A DNA stretch of 64,000 nt from Bacteroidota bacterium (GTDB taxonomy: Bacteria > Bacteroidota > Bacteroidia > UBA8524), in the NCBI GenBank assembly GCA_008933805.1, contig WBUH01000013.1, positions 1 to 64,000 of the forward strand, written 5' to 3'. Position 1 is the stretch's first letter, and each line of letters begins with the position of its first letter. This document shows positions 1 through 8,439 of the stretch, one piece after another. The position numbers were made by a program, and so were the translations under genes. The notes below the pieces were generated by a model. The model searched no databases, was not told where the DNA came from, and saw only the letters and a list, made by a program, of their open reading frames with translations.

Positions 1-925
1 ACAAACAATTCGTAAAATGCTTCTACCAAAAGGTTTGACGCTTTCCCGCGCTGCATTTTCCAATGTTTTTCATAACAGGTTGTATGCGGGCAGTATTGTG
101 ATTAAAGCGGACAAGGCAGAAGCGGAAATCGTGGTCAAGGGGGTACATGAAGGTTTGGTGTCAGAAGAGTTGTTTGCGAAGGTTCAAGTGGTAGCCCGGG
201 GAGAAAAGGAAAGCCACGGTAAACCGAAAACCGCTAAAGAGGAATTGCCATTGCGTGGGTTTTTAGAATGCCCAGTATGCGGAGGTAATTTGACGGGCAG
301 TGCTTCCCGCTCCCGAAACGGTGTAAAGCATTTTTATTATCACTGTCAAAAGGGATGCCCGACACGGTTTAGGGCGGATGTTGCCAATGATGCGTTTGAT
401 GAGTGGCTTGCAACTGTGAGCCTTAAACCGGAACATACAGAAAACTATATACAATTGTTTGAGTCGATGTTTATGAAAGATGATGATGAAAGGAAAAAGC
501 ATCTTGCGCGTATTACTAATGAAATCGCAAAAACAGAAGACTCTTTGGTAAAGCTTGGTCGGCTGTATGTTGAAGGCAAAGTGGACGATACCGATTATGA
601 AAACCTCAAGTCTTCTTATAAGGACGAGATCGCCAAGTTGAGGTTGGAGAAAGAAGAGCATGAAATTGACGTTTCTGAAACGATTAAAGGTATGGAGTTT
701 GCGTTTTCTGTATTGAGCAATCTGCAAAATTTATGGAGGGAACTTGACCTTGAAGGCAAGCGAATATTGATTGGTTCGATAATTAACGGAAAGCTACTTT
801 TTGATGGTTCTGAGTATCGAACCAAACCAGAGGGCTTATTTATAAAAGAAATGGCTGCCATTGCTGACAGCCATTCTTGTTCAGTAGCGGGAGCTGGACT
901 CGAACCAACGACCCCCGGGTTATGA
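1..925 (+). CDS. large serine recombinase, C-terminal part (5' end outside window)
   Basis: The reading frame is open to the left edge, so the N-terminal catalytic serine domain is not visible; the first internal ATG is at 17. What remains is the end of a recombinase domain, then a zinc ribbon with CPVCGG near residue 86 and two further cysteines (YYHCQKGCP), then a charged coiled-coil at about residues 150-220. This order is that of large serine site-specific recombinases, which move integrative elements by cutting and rejoining attachment sites. The frame has no stop until the TGA at 923-925, which lies inside the tRNA-fMet gene on the other strand; the last dozen residues are simply translated tRNA. 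That suggests the element's end was joined to the tRNA gene. Confidence 0.85.
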   Translation, partial: QTIRKMLLPKGLTLSRAAFSNVFHNRLYAGSIVIKADKAEAEIVVKGVHEGLVSEELFAKVQVVARGEKESHGKPKTAKEELPLRGFLECPVCGGNLTGSASRSRNGVKHFYYHCQKGCPTRFRADVANDAFDEWLATVSLKPEHTENYIQLFESMFMKDDDERKKHLARITNEIAKTEDSLVKLGRLYVEGKVDDTDYENLKSSYKDEIAKLRLEKEEHEIDVSETIKGMEFAFSVLSNLQNLWRELDLEGKRILIGSIINGKLLFDGSEYRTKPEGLFIKEMAAIADSHSCSVAGAGLEPTTPGL

Positions 926-956
926 GCCCGGTGAGCTACCACTGCTCCATCCCGCA
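885..956 (-). tRNA. tRNA-fMet (initiator), anticodon CAT
   Basis: The minus strand folds as a full cloverleaf: acceptor positions 2-7 paired, D stem GAGC/GCTC, anticodon stem CCGGG/CCCGG with loop CTCATAA, and T loop TTCGAGT. Three consecutive G:C pairs at the bottom of the anticodon stem and an unpaired 1:72 position (here U opposite U) are the marks of an initiator tRNA. CCA is not encoded. The 3' end faces the recombinase gene, the side used by elements that integrate into tRNA genes. Confidence 0.93.
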
Positions 957-971
957 ATATTAAATGGAGTG

Positions 972-1002
972 CAAAAGTATAACTAATTACCGACCTTTGC
1001 AA
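972..1002 (-). promoter_or_regulatory. promoter of tRNA-fMet
   Basis: On the minus strand TTG (1002-1000) and TACTTTTG (979-972) are separated by exactly 20 bases. This fits the Bacteroidota primary sigma consensus TTG-N19/20-TAnnTTTG, and it sits 15 bases upstream of the tRNA 5' end. Confidence 0.75.
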
Positions 1003-1025
1003 CTTTACTTTAAAAAAAATGTCAC

Positions 1026-1904
1026 ATGACACACAAAGCAGGGTTTATTAGTATCATTGGAAAGCCCAATGTGGGCAAGAGTACATTGATGAATGCGCTG
1101 ATTGGCGAGAAGCTCTCCATCATCACTCCCAAGGCGCAAACAACGCGTCACAGCATTATGGGCATCATCAATACCGATGATTACCAAGTAGTGTTTAACG
1201 ACACCCCGGGAATTATTGACCCGCAGTACGGTTTGCAAAAAAGCATGATGCGCTTTGTGGACGAAAGTCTTGAAGGGGCTGATGTAGTTTTATACATTGC
1301 TGAAGTAGGTGAAAAAGAAATTCCTGCTGAGGCTTTGCAGCGCTTACAAAAAACAGCTTCGCCGGTAGTATTGGCCCTGAACAAGATTGATACGCTTGGC
1401 CAAGAAGAGATTGTACAAAAGACTGAGTATTGGAAGGGGCTGTTTGGCTTCAGCTCAATCGTACCAATCTCTGCGCTTAATAAATTTAATACCCAAGCAT
1501 TGCTTGAAGAACTGGTGCGTTACCTACCCGTTTGTCCCCCTTACTACCCTAAAGACCAACTGACAGATAAACCTGAAAAGTTTTTTGCCGCCGAAATTTT
1601 GCGCGAAAAAATATTTTTCAGGTATAAGAAAGAAATCCCCTACTCTACTGAGGTTGTTATTGAGCAATTTAAAGACGAGCCCGAGCTATTACGCATTAGC
1701 GCAGTGATAATGGTAGAACGCGACTCACAAAAGGGCATTTTAATAGGTGAAAAGGGACTTGCGCTTAAAAACACAGGAACGGCAGCCCGCAAAGAAATGG
1801 AGAACTTTTTTGGTAAGAAGGTGTTTTTGGAAATGTTTGTGAAAGTGAAGGAAAAATGGCGCGACACTAAAAGTGCTTTGAAAGAATTTGGATATGATGA
1901 TTAA
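1026..1904 (+). CDS. era: GTPase Era
   Basis: Era is a GTPase that binds the 3' end of 16S rRNA and acts in maturation of the small ribosomal subunit. The 292-residue length is normal. G1 is GKPNVGKST (residues 12-20), G3 is DTPG (59-62) and G4 is NKID (119-122). The C-terminal half carries the KH RNA-binding domain with the motif GEKGLALK. The ATG at 1026 gives the expected short N-terminus before G1. The gene stands alone: tRNA-fMet lies upstream on the other strand, and a strong hairpin terminator lies directly downstream before a convergent gene. Confidence 0.96.
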   Translation: MTHKAGFISIIGKPNVGKSTLMNALIGEKLSIITPKAQTTRHSIMGIINTDDYQVVFNDTPGIIDPQYGLQKSMMRFVDESLEGADVVLYIAEVGEKEIPAEALQRLQKTASPVVLALNKIDTLGQEEIVQKTEYWKGLFGFSSIVPISALNKFNTQALLEELVRYLPVCPPYYPKDQLTDKPEKFFAAEILREKIFFRYKKEIPYSTEVVIEQFKDEPELLRISAVIMVERDSQKGILIGEKGLALKNTGTAARKEMENFFGKKVFLEMFVKVKEKWRDTKSALKEFGYDD

Positions 1905-1912
1905 CATTCAAC

Positions 1913-1947
1913 AAAAAAGCCACCCTGCAAGCAGGGTGGCTTTTCGT
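1913..1947. terminator. bidirectional terminator between era and the convergent T9SS gene
   Basis: A perfect 10-bp stem (GCCACCCTGC, loop AA, GCAGGGTGGC; 1919-1940) is flanked by an A run on the left and a T run on the right, so it can end transcription from both sides. Confidence 0.9.
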
Positions 1948-1963
1948 TTATATAGTGTTACTA

Positions 1964-4405
1964 TTACTTTAAATACACTTTGCTTATTTGCATTCCTGCA
2001 CTACCTGCCACTTTCACAACGTAATATCCGGGCACTGTTTGCAACTCAGGTAACATTGCTGTTTGGCCTGCGTGAGCATCAATAACACCCTTATATACTG
2101 TTTTACCTAACAAGTCGATTACTTCTACAGCAAGAGTTTCGGTAGTTGTAGTACCTATACTAATGGTCGTCCCGTTTGAACCTATAAAGAAATCCGCAGC
2201 CGCTGATTCCTCAACCGCAGTTGTACTTTTCTTGCGGATGTGCAACACAAAACGTTCAGCAATATCACCGGTTTCAATATCAAACGTAAAGGCACCTTTT
2301 GCTATATCGTATAGTTTTCCGCTTAGTTTATCCTCAAGATAAACCTCAACACCCCTTTCTATATTTTCCAAAGCAGCTGTCAGTTGATGTTTTCCTGTAC
2401 TTGCTGTCGAAACAGCTATTGGTAGGTCAATACCCTTTTCAGGAATATCACTCCATACATCTCTGTTCAACCTTTTATCGTCAGAAACAATATAGATGCT
2501 TGGGGCAGAGGGGTCATTCATTTTCTTAAACCCATCCAATGCATCAAACCCATTTTGGGCTGCACTATCAGTAAAAAATTTTGCCTTATCGGTAACACCT
2601 GTTTTCAGGTTTTTAAGACTTAATTCAACGAAATTTTCTACTGAAACTGTTTTATCAAAAAAGTTTGACCCAATAGCCACATTTCTGCTGCTGTTAGGCA
2701 AGGTTACGCTTACATTGTTTGATGAAACTTTGATAGTAAAGGCGGTGAAAGGAGGCACTACACCATCGTTTATATTATCATAAGCAGTGTAGGTGCCTGT
2801 ATTTTGATCATAAAAATAAGCCGCCGTTCCTTGTATGTTTGCTATTGAACCATCCCAATAAAAGCCTGTAGGCCACGGATTGCGTATTATATGCCAACCT
2901 GATGTATCGTTGTTACTGCCTGTGCTTGTTAATCCTGATAATGTATAGTTTGAAGTACCTTGATAAGTACCTGTAATATCTATAGTAAGCGGCAAATTTG
3001 AGTTGCGCAGATAAACTGCAAAACCGCCAGCATCCATACTTTGAGATAAACCACTGGCTGCAGTCCAATGCGGTGCCGAACCTGACTCATCAAACCTGAA
3101 CACATTAGCATAATTTGGATCGGGTGTGCTAAAATACAACGGCACATCATCGTTTATTTGCGCCAATGTTGCGCCGCTCACAGGTGAGCAAATAGACCTC
3201 CAACCGGCACCACCGCCTCCTATGTAATACTCACAGGTGATGTTGCCTGATATAGCTCCGTTTAAGCTGCCACCGGCTCCTATCTGACCGTAACTGGTTG
3301 CCGAACTTGCTCCTAAAGTAAGTAAACTATTGGTGGTTAACGTTGTGCTGCTCGACACTCTAAGAATGCCTTCAAACTCAAACGCTGTGCCGTATAAGTT
3401 TGCTGTACCCGATTTGTAAAACTCAAGGTCGCCATTGCTGCTTCCTAAACCATTGCCGTAATTGTAAAAATCGCCGTATACTGAAACTAAGTTACCTGAG
3501 GTAACAGTTAAATTATAACCGCTATCCACCCTTAGGCTGCGACAAGTAAATGATCCGGGAGCGGTGTTAGATTGAATAATTACATCCATAGTTGATGAAA
3601 CCGTACCTCCCCACGAACTACCGTTCCAACTCAGTCTTAAAGGAATTGCAGTTGTTTGCGGAGTATTTCCTATTGTCCAGTTAGCTTTGTTATTTATCAC
3701 AGTTTTATCAAGACTAAGAATATTACTTGTCATGACTATATTCTCTCTTTTAACCAAACTCGAATCCATTCGGATTGCACTCACGCCACTCACCAAAGAG
3801 TCGGGCAATTCAGATTGAAACAACCCGGATGCAGAGGCGGTCCCGTCCCAATTAGCGTCAGAGGTTAATCCGGTAATGTAATTTAGATGAATGCCTGCCA
3901 AATATCTTGTAACCGTCAACCTGTATGTTGAAGAAGTATCGATGCTGGTAATACCCTGAAAAGCGAACACTTGATCAGTTCCACCGTTATGGTTTAAGGA
4001 TAGCGCAGTACCGGTTACAATGGTTCCGGTAGAGGCATTTGCCAAACCACCAGCATTTGAAGCTGCGGCAGTTGAACTCCAAAATTTTATTATTGTGCCT
4101 GCGGGCAACGCACTTGATGCTTCCCATATAAACACATACTCGTTTTTATTGCTGGTTAATATATTATACCCGTTTGCATCCTTATAGCATCCGTCAGTAA
4201 AGCCAATTTGTGTGCCTGATGTAATACCTTTAAGCAATACGATTGCAAAAGTATCAGCAGTGCTGTTATTCATCTGGCAGCTAACAAAGGCAACATCACC
4301 GGCATACAACGATGTTTGCGCTTTAACGCCGAAGGAAAAAAAGGTTAAAAATGTGGTTATTGCCCAAAATGACAATTTTTTTAACGAGTAGGTGTTGATA
4401 TTCAT
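1964..4405 (-). CDS. secreted protein with T9SS type A sorting domain
   Basis: This 813-residue protein has an N-terminal signal peptide (residues 1-29, ending VKAQ), so it is exported to the periplasm. Its C-terminal ~75 residues carry the T9SS type A pattern (VEVIDLLGKTVYKG, then GYYVVKV, ending KVYLK), which directs passage across the outer membrane and anchoring or release at the surface. The middle is rich in Ser, Thr, Gly and Asn and looks like beta-sandwich material; the first ~170 residues (LYAGDVAFVS, IGFTDGCYKD) resemble a domain common in Bacteroidota surface proteins, but I cannot name a function. It is monocistronic, with the terminator at its 3' end shared with era. The 150 bases upstream are very AT-rich. 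Confidence 0.85.
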   Translation of the reverse strand: MNINTYSLKKLSFWAITTFLTFFSFGVKAQTSLYAGDVAFVSCQMNNSTADTFAIVLLKGITSGTQIGFTDGCYKDANGYNILTSNKNEYVFIWEASSALPAGTIIKFWSSTAAASNAGGLANASTGTIVTGTALSLNHNGGTDQVFAFQGITSIDTSSTYRLTVTRYLAGIHLNYITGLTSDANWDGTASASGLFQSELPDSLVSGVSAIRMDSSLVKRENIVMTSNILSLDKTVINNKANWTIGNTPQTTAIPLRLSWNGSSWGGTVSSTMDVIIQSNTAPGSFTCRSLRVDSGYNLTVTSGNLVSVYGDFYNYGNGLGSSNGDLEFYKSGTANLYGTAFEFEGILRVSSSTTLTTNSLLTLGASSATSYGQIGAGGSLNGAISGNITCEYYIGGGGAGWRSICSPVSGATLAQINDDVPLYFSTPDPNYANVFRFDESGSAPHWTAASGLSQSMDAGGFAVYLRNSNLPLTIDITGTYQGTSNYTLSGLTSTGSNNDTSGWHIIRNPWPTGFYWDGSIANIQGTAAYFYDQNTGTYTAYDNINDGVVPPFTAFTIKVSSNNVSVTLPNSSRNVAIGSNFFDKTVSVENFVELSLKNLKTGVTDKAKFFTDSAAQNGFDALDGFKKMNDPSAPSIYIVSDDKRLNRDVWSDIPEKGIDLPIAVSTASTGKHQLTAALENIERGVEVYLEDKLSGKLYDIAKGAFTFDIETGDIAERFVLHIRKKSTTAVEESAAADFFIGSNGTTISIGTTTTETLAVEVIDLLGKTVYKGVIDAHAGQTAMLPELQTVPGYYVVKVAGSAGMQISKVYLK

Positions 4406-4569
4406 TTTTAGCGATAATTAAAAATTTAAAATTACTGCTTATAAATTTTTAATCACTTTTTCACTTCTAACACACCATGTTAACAACACAAATACTGATT
4501 ACTATATAGTACAATATAACTCATACTAAAAATATTTTTTAAAATAATTTACTAAAAAATAATAAATTT

Positions 4570-4977
4570 TTATACTGCAGCAGCCTCACGCAGACGCTCA
4601 TAGTTGCGCTTCACCTCACCTGATATAGGCACTGCATTGCCCTCATCATCAATACGTACAAAAGTAATATGAGTAGTACATACCACAACTTCCTCGCCAC
4701 CGTAAAAATTACGTTTCCGCGCCTCAATTTTCATGGTTACAGAAGTATTACCAATTGACAATACATCGCCATAAATCAATATTTGATATCCAAGTTTTAC
4801 AGGACGTTTAAACACTACTTCATCGATTTTGACGGTAACCATATTTGGGGTATTACATACATCGGCAGCCATTGATGCTGCGGCTTCGTCTATCCACGAC
4901 AGCATATTCCCTCCGAATAAATTACCGTGAATACCGAGGTCACGGGTCATACAGATTTTTTGCGTTATCAGTTTCAT
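4570..4977 (-). CDS. hotdog-fold acyl-CoA thioesterase (YciA/ACOT type)
   Basis: A 135-residue single hotdog domain. The N-terminal stretch GIHGNLFGGNMLSWIDEAAA is the active-site loop and long helix of the acyl-CoA thioesterase family: G-N-x-F-G-G followed by the D of WIDEAA. The later VFKRPVKLG and FVRID strands complete the fold. The family hydrolyses acyl-CoA thioesters in the cytoplasm; the chain-length preference cannot be read from sequence. The gene stands alone. The downstream side is AT-rich without a clear terminator. Confidence 0.85.
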   Translation of the reverse strand: MKLITQKICMTRDLGIHGNLFGGNMLSWIDEAAASMAADVCNTPNMVTVKIDEVVFKRPVKLGYQILIYGDVLSIGNTSVTMKIEARKRNFYGGEEVVVCTTHITFVRIDDEGNAVPISGEVKRNYERLREAAAV

Positions 4978-5293
4978 TTTTGTACTAATTTTAAATGTGA
5001 TTGTTGGAAAAATGACCCTTAGCGAGATGCAACAATGCCCATAGCAGGCATATTTGCTGTGCTTATCGTTTTTTTGAGGGCCGGCTGAAAAAGTGAGTTA
5101 TCAGCAACAATGCGCACAATGCCAACAGCACACTGCACGATGGGCCGCATGGCGTTTTCGTGAGTTTAGATGATATGTATTGCTGTTGTTAAGCATTTAT
5201 AAATGCGTTGCTTTTTCTTATAAAAGAGCTGCAAAGCTAAGCACAAGTTTTTATATAATGAAAGAACCGGCAATTAAATTCTGTTAACACAAC
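4978..5293. other. intergenic region without recognisable gene
   Basis: Both strands are broken by stops and I see no RNA fold or repeat I can support. The stretch at about 5070-5190 is richer in GC than its surroundings and could be decayed coding sequence, but nothing identifies it. Confidence 0.4.
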
Positions 5294-5321
5294 AAAAAAG
5301 GGAGTGTTTTGCGACACCCCC
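5294..5321 (-). terminator. Rho-independent terminator of the AidA/PixA-family gene
   Basis: On the minus strand an 8-bp stem (GGGGGTGT with ACACTCCC, one G:T pair) encloses a 6-base loop and is followed by six T residues. It lies about 30 bases after the stop codon of the gene ending at 5353. Confidence 0.88.
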
Positions 5322-5352
5322 TTCGTCGTTAAAATTATGGAACGGAAACAAC

Positions 5353-5883
5353 TTATAACTCAATTGTAATGAATGGATCCCATTGGAAATAACCAATTAC
5401 TGTACCTTGTTGGTTTAGCACTTGGAACGACCATGAGTATTGTACACTATTGCAAGCTTGCAAAGCAGTAGTTTGCCATGCTGAACTGGTGTAGGCAATA
5501 GGTGTAGCAGTGGTTGGATTTGTAGGGTTATTGATATACAAGTTTACGGCAAGCGGGAGACAAATGGGTTGTGTTACATAAGTACCGATTGCCGCAGATT
5601 GGAAATTGTACAAAATAGAACTAAACTCAACACCGGCACCGGGGTTGGTAATTGTCCAACGGATGTTATCACCCACATCGCACTGGATGGTAAGTTCTGA
5701 TTGGGCTTGCTCGTTTACAACATAGCAATCTTCAGTAATCATAAACACATACACATCTGATTGTGAATATGAGCCCAATGAGGTAGGAGCATTTAATGAG
5801 CCGGCAGGCAATTGGCCATTGGCAACTTTGGCAGCTAACGTGGCTGCATCAACAACGCATAGAATATCGATAGTATTAGACAT
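5353..5883 (-). CDS. AidA/PixA family (inclusion-body-type) protein
   Basis: This 176-residue protein has no signal peptide. The opening SNTIDILCVVDAATL, the central YVFMITEDCYVV and CDVGDNIRWTI blocks, and the ending GYFQWDPFITIEL follow the family of PixA (inclusion-body protein of Xenorhabdus) and AidA (quorum-sensing-controlled protein of Ralstonia/Burkholderia). The members are small soluble beta-rich proteins, sometimes made in very large amounts; their biochemical role is unknown. The gene is alone with its own strong terminator, consistent with high, separately controlled expression (inference). It lies immediately before the accessory island. Confidence 0.75.
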   Translation of the reverse strand: MSNTIDILCVVDAATLAAKVANGQLPAGSLNAPTSLGSYSQSDVYVFMITEDCYVVNEQAQSELTIQCDVGDNIRWTITNPGAGVEFSSILYNFQSAAIGTYVTQPICLPLAVNLYINNPTNPTTATPIAYTSSAWQTTALQACNSVQYSWSFQVLNQQGTVIGYFQWDPFITIEL

Positions 5884-6361
5884 AACTTTAAATTTTTGAT
5901 AGTTAGTTCTTACTCGTAAGGCTTTTCAGAATCCGCCCCAACAGTTACTTGGTTGGTCAAGCCCGTGTTTTTTAGAAATGGTACGGCAACATTTAATTGA
6001 ATTACGTGCACATAAACAGGGGGTCAGCCTTTTTCAAACCCAACTTGTATTTATTATAATCAAATGCAAGTTGGAGTAAATACATCCGTTAAAAAACAGT
6101 AGTTGTTACTGTATTGATAAACAGATACTTTTACGGGTAAGCCCTACTAACAAATAAGTGTTACGATGTTATGCAGTTACGCAGTTATCGTGTTATTTTT
6201 GTTACGCACCGCACAAGGGCTTGCGGGGTTTTGTCTGTATAGCAGACGGTTACGGGTTTCAAAGAACTTTTAGATACGTAGTAATTGGAAACGGACATAA
6301 ATGAAGAAGTCCCGATTTCTCGGGACTTCCATAACTTTTTTATACGAAGGTGATAATTGAA
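5884..6361. other. left flank of the accessory island, no gene seen
   Basis: It holds an imperfect inverted repeat at 6040-6074 (arms CCAACTTG and CAAGTTGG around an AT-rich loop) of unknown role. At 6311-6360 there is a solo copy of the block that follows the island hairpins elsewhere (hairpin CCCGA-TTTC-TCGGG, then ACTTCCATAAC and a GTGATAATTG end). A 74-residue minus-strand frame across 6185-6409 is translated repeat and I do not call it a gene. Confidence 0.5.
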
Positions 6362-6446
6362 ATACAGCCCATCTGTGTGTGAAATTTGTAGGCACAACTC
6401 ATAATGCAATTTACTTTTTCTAAGTTACAAACTAGCGTATTTGCCC
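6362..6446. repeat. island repeat B, left copy
   Basis: An ~85-base block (ATACAGCCCATCTGT ... TGTGAAATTTGTAGG ... CTAAGTTACAAACTAG ... GTATTTGCCC) that recurs with small changes at 9971-10059 in the same orientation. It is directly followed by hairpin R1. Confidence 0.8.
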
Positions 6447-6451
6447 CGCGC

Positions 6452-6600
6452 TCTCGCAAGTCTGTCGCGCAGGCTGTGCGGCAGCGACTTGTGAGAATAT
6501 GTAAAATAAGTTTGTAACTTATTCATTCTTTTAAAGTAAAACAATATGCTCCCGATTTCTCGGGACTTCCATAACCTTTTTATACAAAGGTGATAATTGG
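6452..6600. repeat. island hairpin repeat R1 with its ~100-base tail
   Basis: The outer stem TCTCGCAAGT / ACTTGTGAGA (one G:T pair) and the inner stem CTGTCGC / GCGGCAG surround a 9-base loop GCAGGCTGT (6452-6496). The tail holds a second small hairpin CCCGATTTCTCGGG and the block ACTTCCATAACC ... ATACAAAGGTGATAATTGG. The whole 149-base block matches R3 (8274-8423) almost base for base. Confidence 0.88.
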
Positions 6601-6754
6601 GACAATACCGTTCGCTGGTAACCGCCTGTATGTAAAACGCTTTTAGCTGTTCGGCTGCATCCCATAGGTACTTTCGGTCAGTATCGCTTTGGGTAATGCT
6701 GCTGTTTACATTAAAATTAAAATACTGTAGTAAGTGCGGTAAGGTTATACCGTC
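6601..6754 (-). pseudogene. possible remnant of a gene end
   Basis: On the minus strand the frame directly after the stop of the 6755-7273 gene stays open into hairpin R1 and encodes protein-like, less AT-rich sequence (for example QSDTDRKYLWDAAEQLKAFY). There is no start codon and no recognisable family. It may be the 3' end of a gene that was cut off when the cassette to its right arrived, or chance. Confidence 0.3.
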
Positions 6755-7273
6755 TTAAACAAACCAATATTTTATTATCCACCAATGGCGTCTTTTATAC
6801 TTTAACTCATATGATTCCCATTCTTTTGGAAGTTTACTATTTTGCTTAAAACTCTTATAAACAAGATTTGGGTCATAAAGCGTAATAATACTATTTCCCG
6901 ATAACATTTTTAGATTCAAAATAAAATCAGAGTAAGACTTTGTCCGAAAGAGCCTTTTAGTACTTATATCAAAAATACACCACCCAGTATATTTAACTAT
7001 AATACCGTTCGTTTCTGAACAATGAAGTAAAATATAATTTTGAACAAGGCCTATAGAATCAATTCCATTTATATCAGACAAGAGATTATTTGTATATTTT
7101 TCTTGTATAAACCAATTATCATCATTCTTAAGAGAATTTAGAACAATTGGCTCAATTAATGGTATTTGTTTCAAATCACCATCAGAAGAATACTCATAAA
7201 AACCCTTAAAAAATAGGGTGTATAAAATAAAACCAATTGAACATATAATAATTAAAGTCTTAAGTATTTTCAT
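6755..7273 (-). CDS. small membrane-anchored protein of unknown function (island gene 1)
   Basis: A 172-residue protein with one N-terminal hydrophobic helix (residues about 4-22, TLIIICSIGFILYTLFF), so probably anchored in the inner membrane with the rest in the periplasm. I recognise no family. The coding sequence is strongly AT-rich and full of Lys, Asn and Ile, unlike the core genes. It occupies the unit between hairpins R1 (downstream) and R2 (upstream). An immunity role against a secreted toxin is possible from context only. Confidence 0.6.
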   Translation of the reverse strand: MKILKTLIIICSIGFILYTLFFKGFYEYSSDGDLKQIPLIEPIVLNSLKNDDNWFIQEKYTNNLLSDINGIDSIGLVQNYILLHCSETNGIIVKYTGWCIFDISTKRLFRTKSYSDFILNLKMLSGNSIITLYDPNLVYKSFKQNSKLPKEWESYELKYKRRHWWIIKYWFV

Positions 7274-7396
7274 TTTAAACTTATTTTACATATACGGAAT
7301 ATGAGGCATCAAATTCAACACGCGTTTACATATTAGAATTTCCTCTAAACTGTGAATAATAAACCGTTCCCGTGACAGCACAACAAATATTACAGC

Positions 7397-7490
7397 CCCC
7401 CGCTCTCGCAAGTCTGTCGCGCAGGCTGTGTGGCAGCGAATTGTGAGAGCGGGGGACTTCCATAACCTTTTATACAAAGGTGATAATTTG
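7397..7490. repeat. island hairpin repeat R2
   Basis: The outer stem is extended to 15 bp here (CCCCCGCTCTCGCAA with TTGTGAGAGCGGGGG, one G:T pair; 7397-7455) around the same inner stem and loop as R1. The short tail goes straight to ACTTCCATAACCTTTTATACAA and GGTGATAATTTGG, leaving out the middle part of the R1/R3 tail. It lies just 3' of the first copy of the duplicated lipoprotein gene. Confidence 0.88.
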
Positions 7491-7502
7491 GAATATAGCT
7501 TA

Positions 7503-8237
7503 TCAACCTGCACCTTTTTGACATATCTCCATAATATTTATTACATGATTACCATAATGAGGCCAAATTTGTTTGAACAGAGTAGAATCCGTATCATATC
7601 TCCTTCTTTGAAGTCCTCTTAAAACTCTACCATTTTCCGTTTCTTGTAAAGAACAACACTCCGCTGCATAACCTATCAAAATGGATATAATATCAAAGTA
7701 GTTATCCTGAATATAACTTATCTCCAACCTCCTAAAAGTGCTATCATAAGTTCTCGCATCCCTTACAAATTTATTACCATAATAAATCCAATCAGATTCA
7801 CAATTCTTATTAATATACTCCTTTACCTCCAACAGAGCTTTACAATTCTTGTGTTGTTTAAAAGCCTCCCTAATGTCACTTTTAGAATATACATTAGAAA
7901 AAAACTCATACAGTCCAGCATCCAGGTTAACTGAGTCTCTCGGTTTTCTTAAGCCAAAAATCTTAAAATATTTATAGTTACTTTTATCAAAATCTTCGTA
8001 AATGTTTATTGCAATGAGATCTCTCAATACGAAAAACGATGTTATATTTTCGCTTCTCAGATAATCTAAATAAATAAATGTCTTTAGCGTATCCCCATTT
8101 TCTTCGAACCGATAACTTTCACTATACCTGCTGATTGTTTTTGATATTTCTTCGATTTCTGCATTTGACTTCCAGTTACATCCGATGAAAATAATCAGAA
8201 AAATAATTAACACTTGCTTTCTTAAATAAACCATCAT
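7503..8237 (-). CDS. lipoprotein of unknown function, copy 1 of an identical pair
   Basis: A 244-residue protein starting with a lipoprotein signal (LRKQVLIIFLIIFIGC, lipobox cysteine at about residue 20), so it is expected to be lipid-anchored. The rest is acidic and helical (EIEEISKTISRYSES; DIREAFKQHKNCKALLEVKEY), with no recognised family. Two ATG codons are adjacent (8237 and 8234); either may be used. The whole coding sequence is identical to 9147-9881. Identity over 803 bases (7466-8268 with 9110-9912) points to a very recent copy or to gene conversion. Being a lipoprotein in a hairpin-bounded unit, it is a candidate immunity lipoprotein (inference). Confidence 0.75.
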   Translation of the reverse strand: MMVYLRKQVLIIFLIIFIGCNWKSNAEIEEISKTISRYSESYRFEENGDTLKTFIYLDYLRSENITSFFVLRDLIAINIYEDFDKSNYKYFKIFGLRKPRDSVNLDAGLYEFFSNVYSKSDIREAFKQHKNCKALLEVKEYINKNCESDWIYYGNKFVRDARTYDSTFRRLEISYIQDNYFDIISILIGYAAECCSLQETENGRVLRGLQRRRYDTDSTLFKQIWPHYGNHVINIMEICQKGAG

Positions 8238-8273
8238 CGCTTTTTTATTAAACTAAATAATACTCCCCATACC

Positions 8274-8423
8274 TCTCGCAAGTCTGTCGAGCAGGCTGTG
8301 CGGCAGCGACTTGTGAGAATATGTAAAATAAGTTTGCAACTTATTCATTCTTTTAAAGTAAAACAATATGCTCCCGATTTCTCGGGACTTCCATAACTTT
8401 TTTATACAAAGGTGACAATTTGG
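8274..8423. repeat. island hairpin repeat R3 with its ~100-base tail
   Basis: Same structure as R1: outer stem TCTCGCAAGT / ACTTGTGAGA (8274-8318), tail with AATAAGTTTGCAACTTATTC and hairpin CCCGATTTCTCGGG, ending GGTGACAATTTGG. It lies 5' of lipoprotein copy 1 and 3' of the 8440-8958 gene. Confidence 0.88.
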
Positions 8424-8439
8424 AACACGACCCTACCCT

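Noticed and set aside
616-1032. 138-residue minus-strand frame
   Set aside because: It is antisense to the recombinase and reads through tRNA-fMet.
6185-6409. 74-residue minus-strand gene
   Set aside because: Its sequence is translated repeat material (solo tail block and repeat B) and has no protein-like features.
6500-6530. Plus-strand promoter in the hairpin tail (TAAGTTTG)
   Set aside because: The -7 match is exact, but the only TTG is 15 bases away instead of 19-20, and no plus-strand gene follows.
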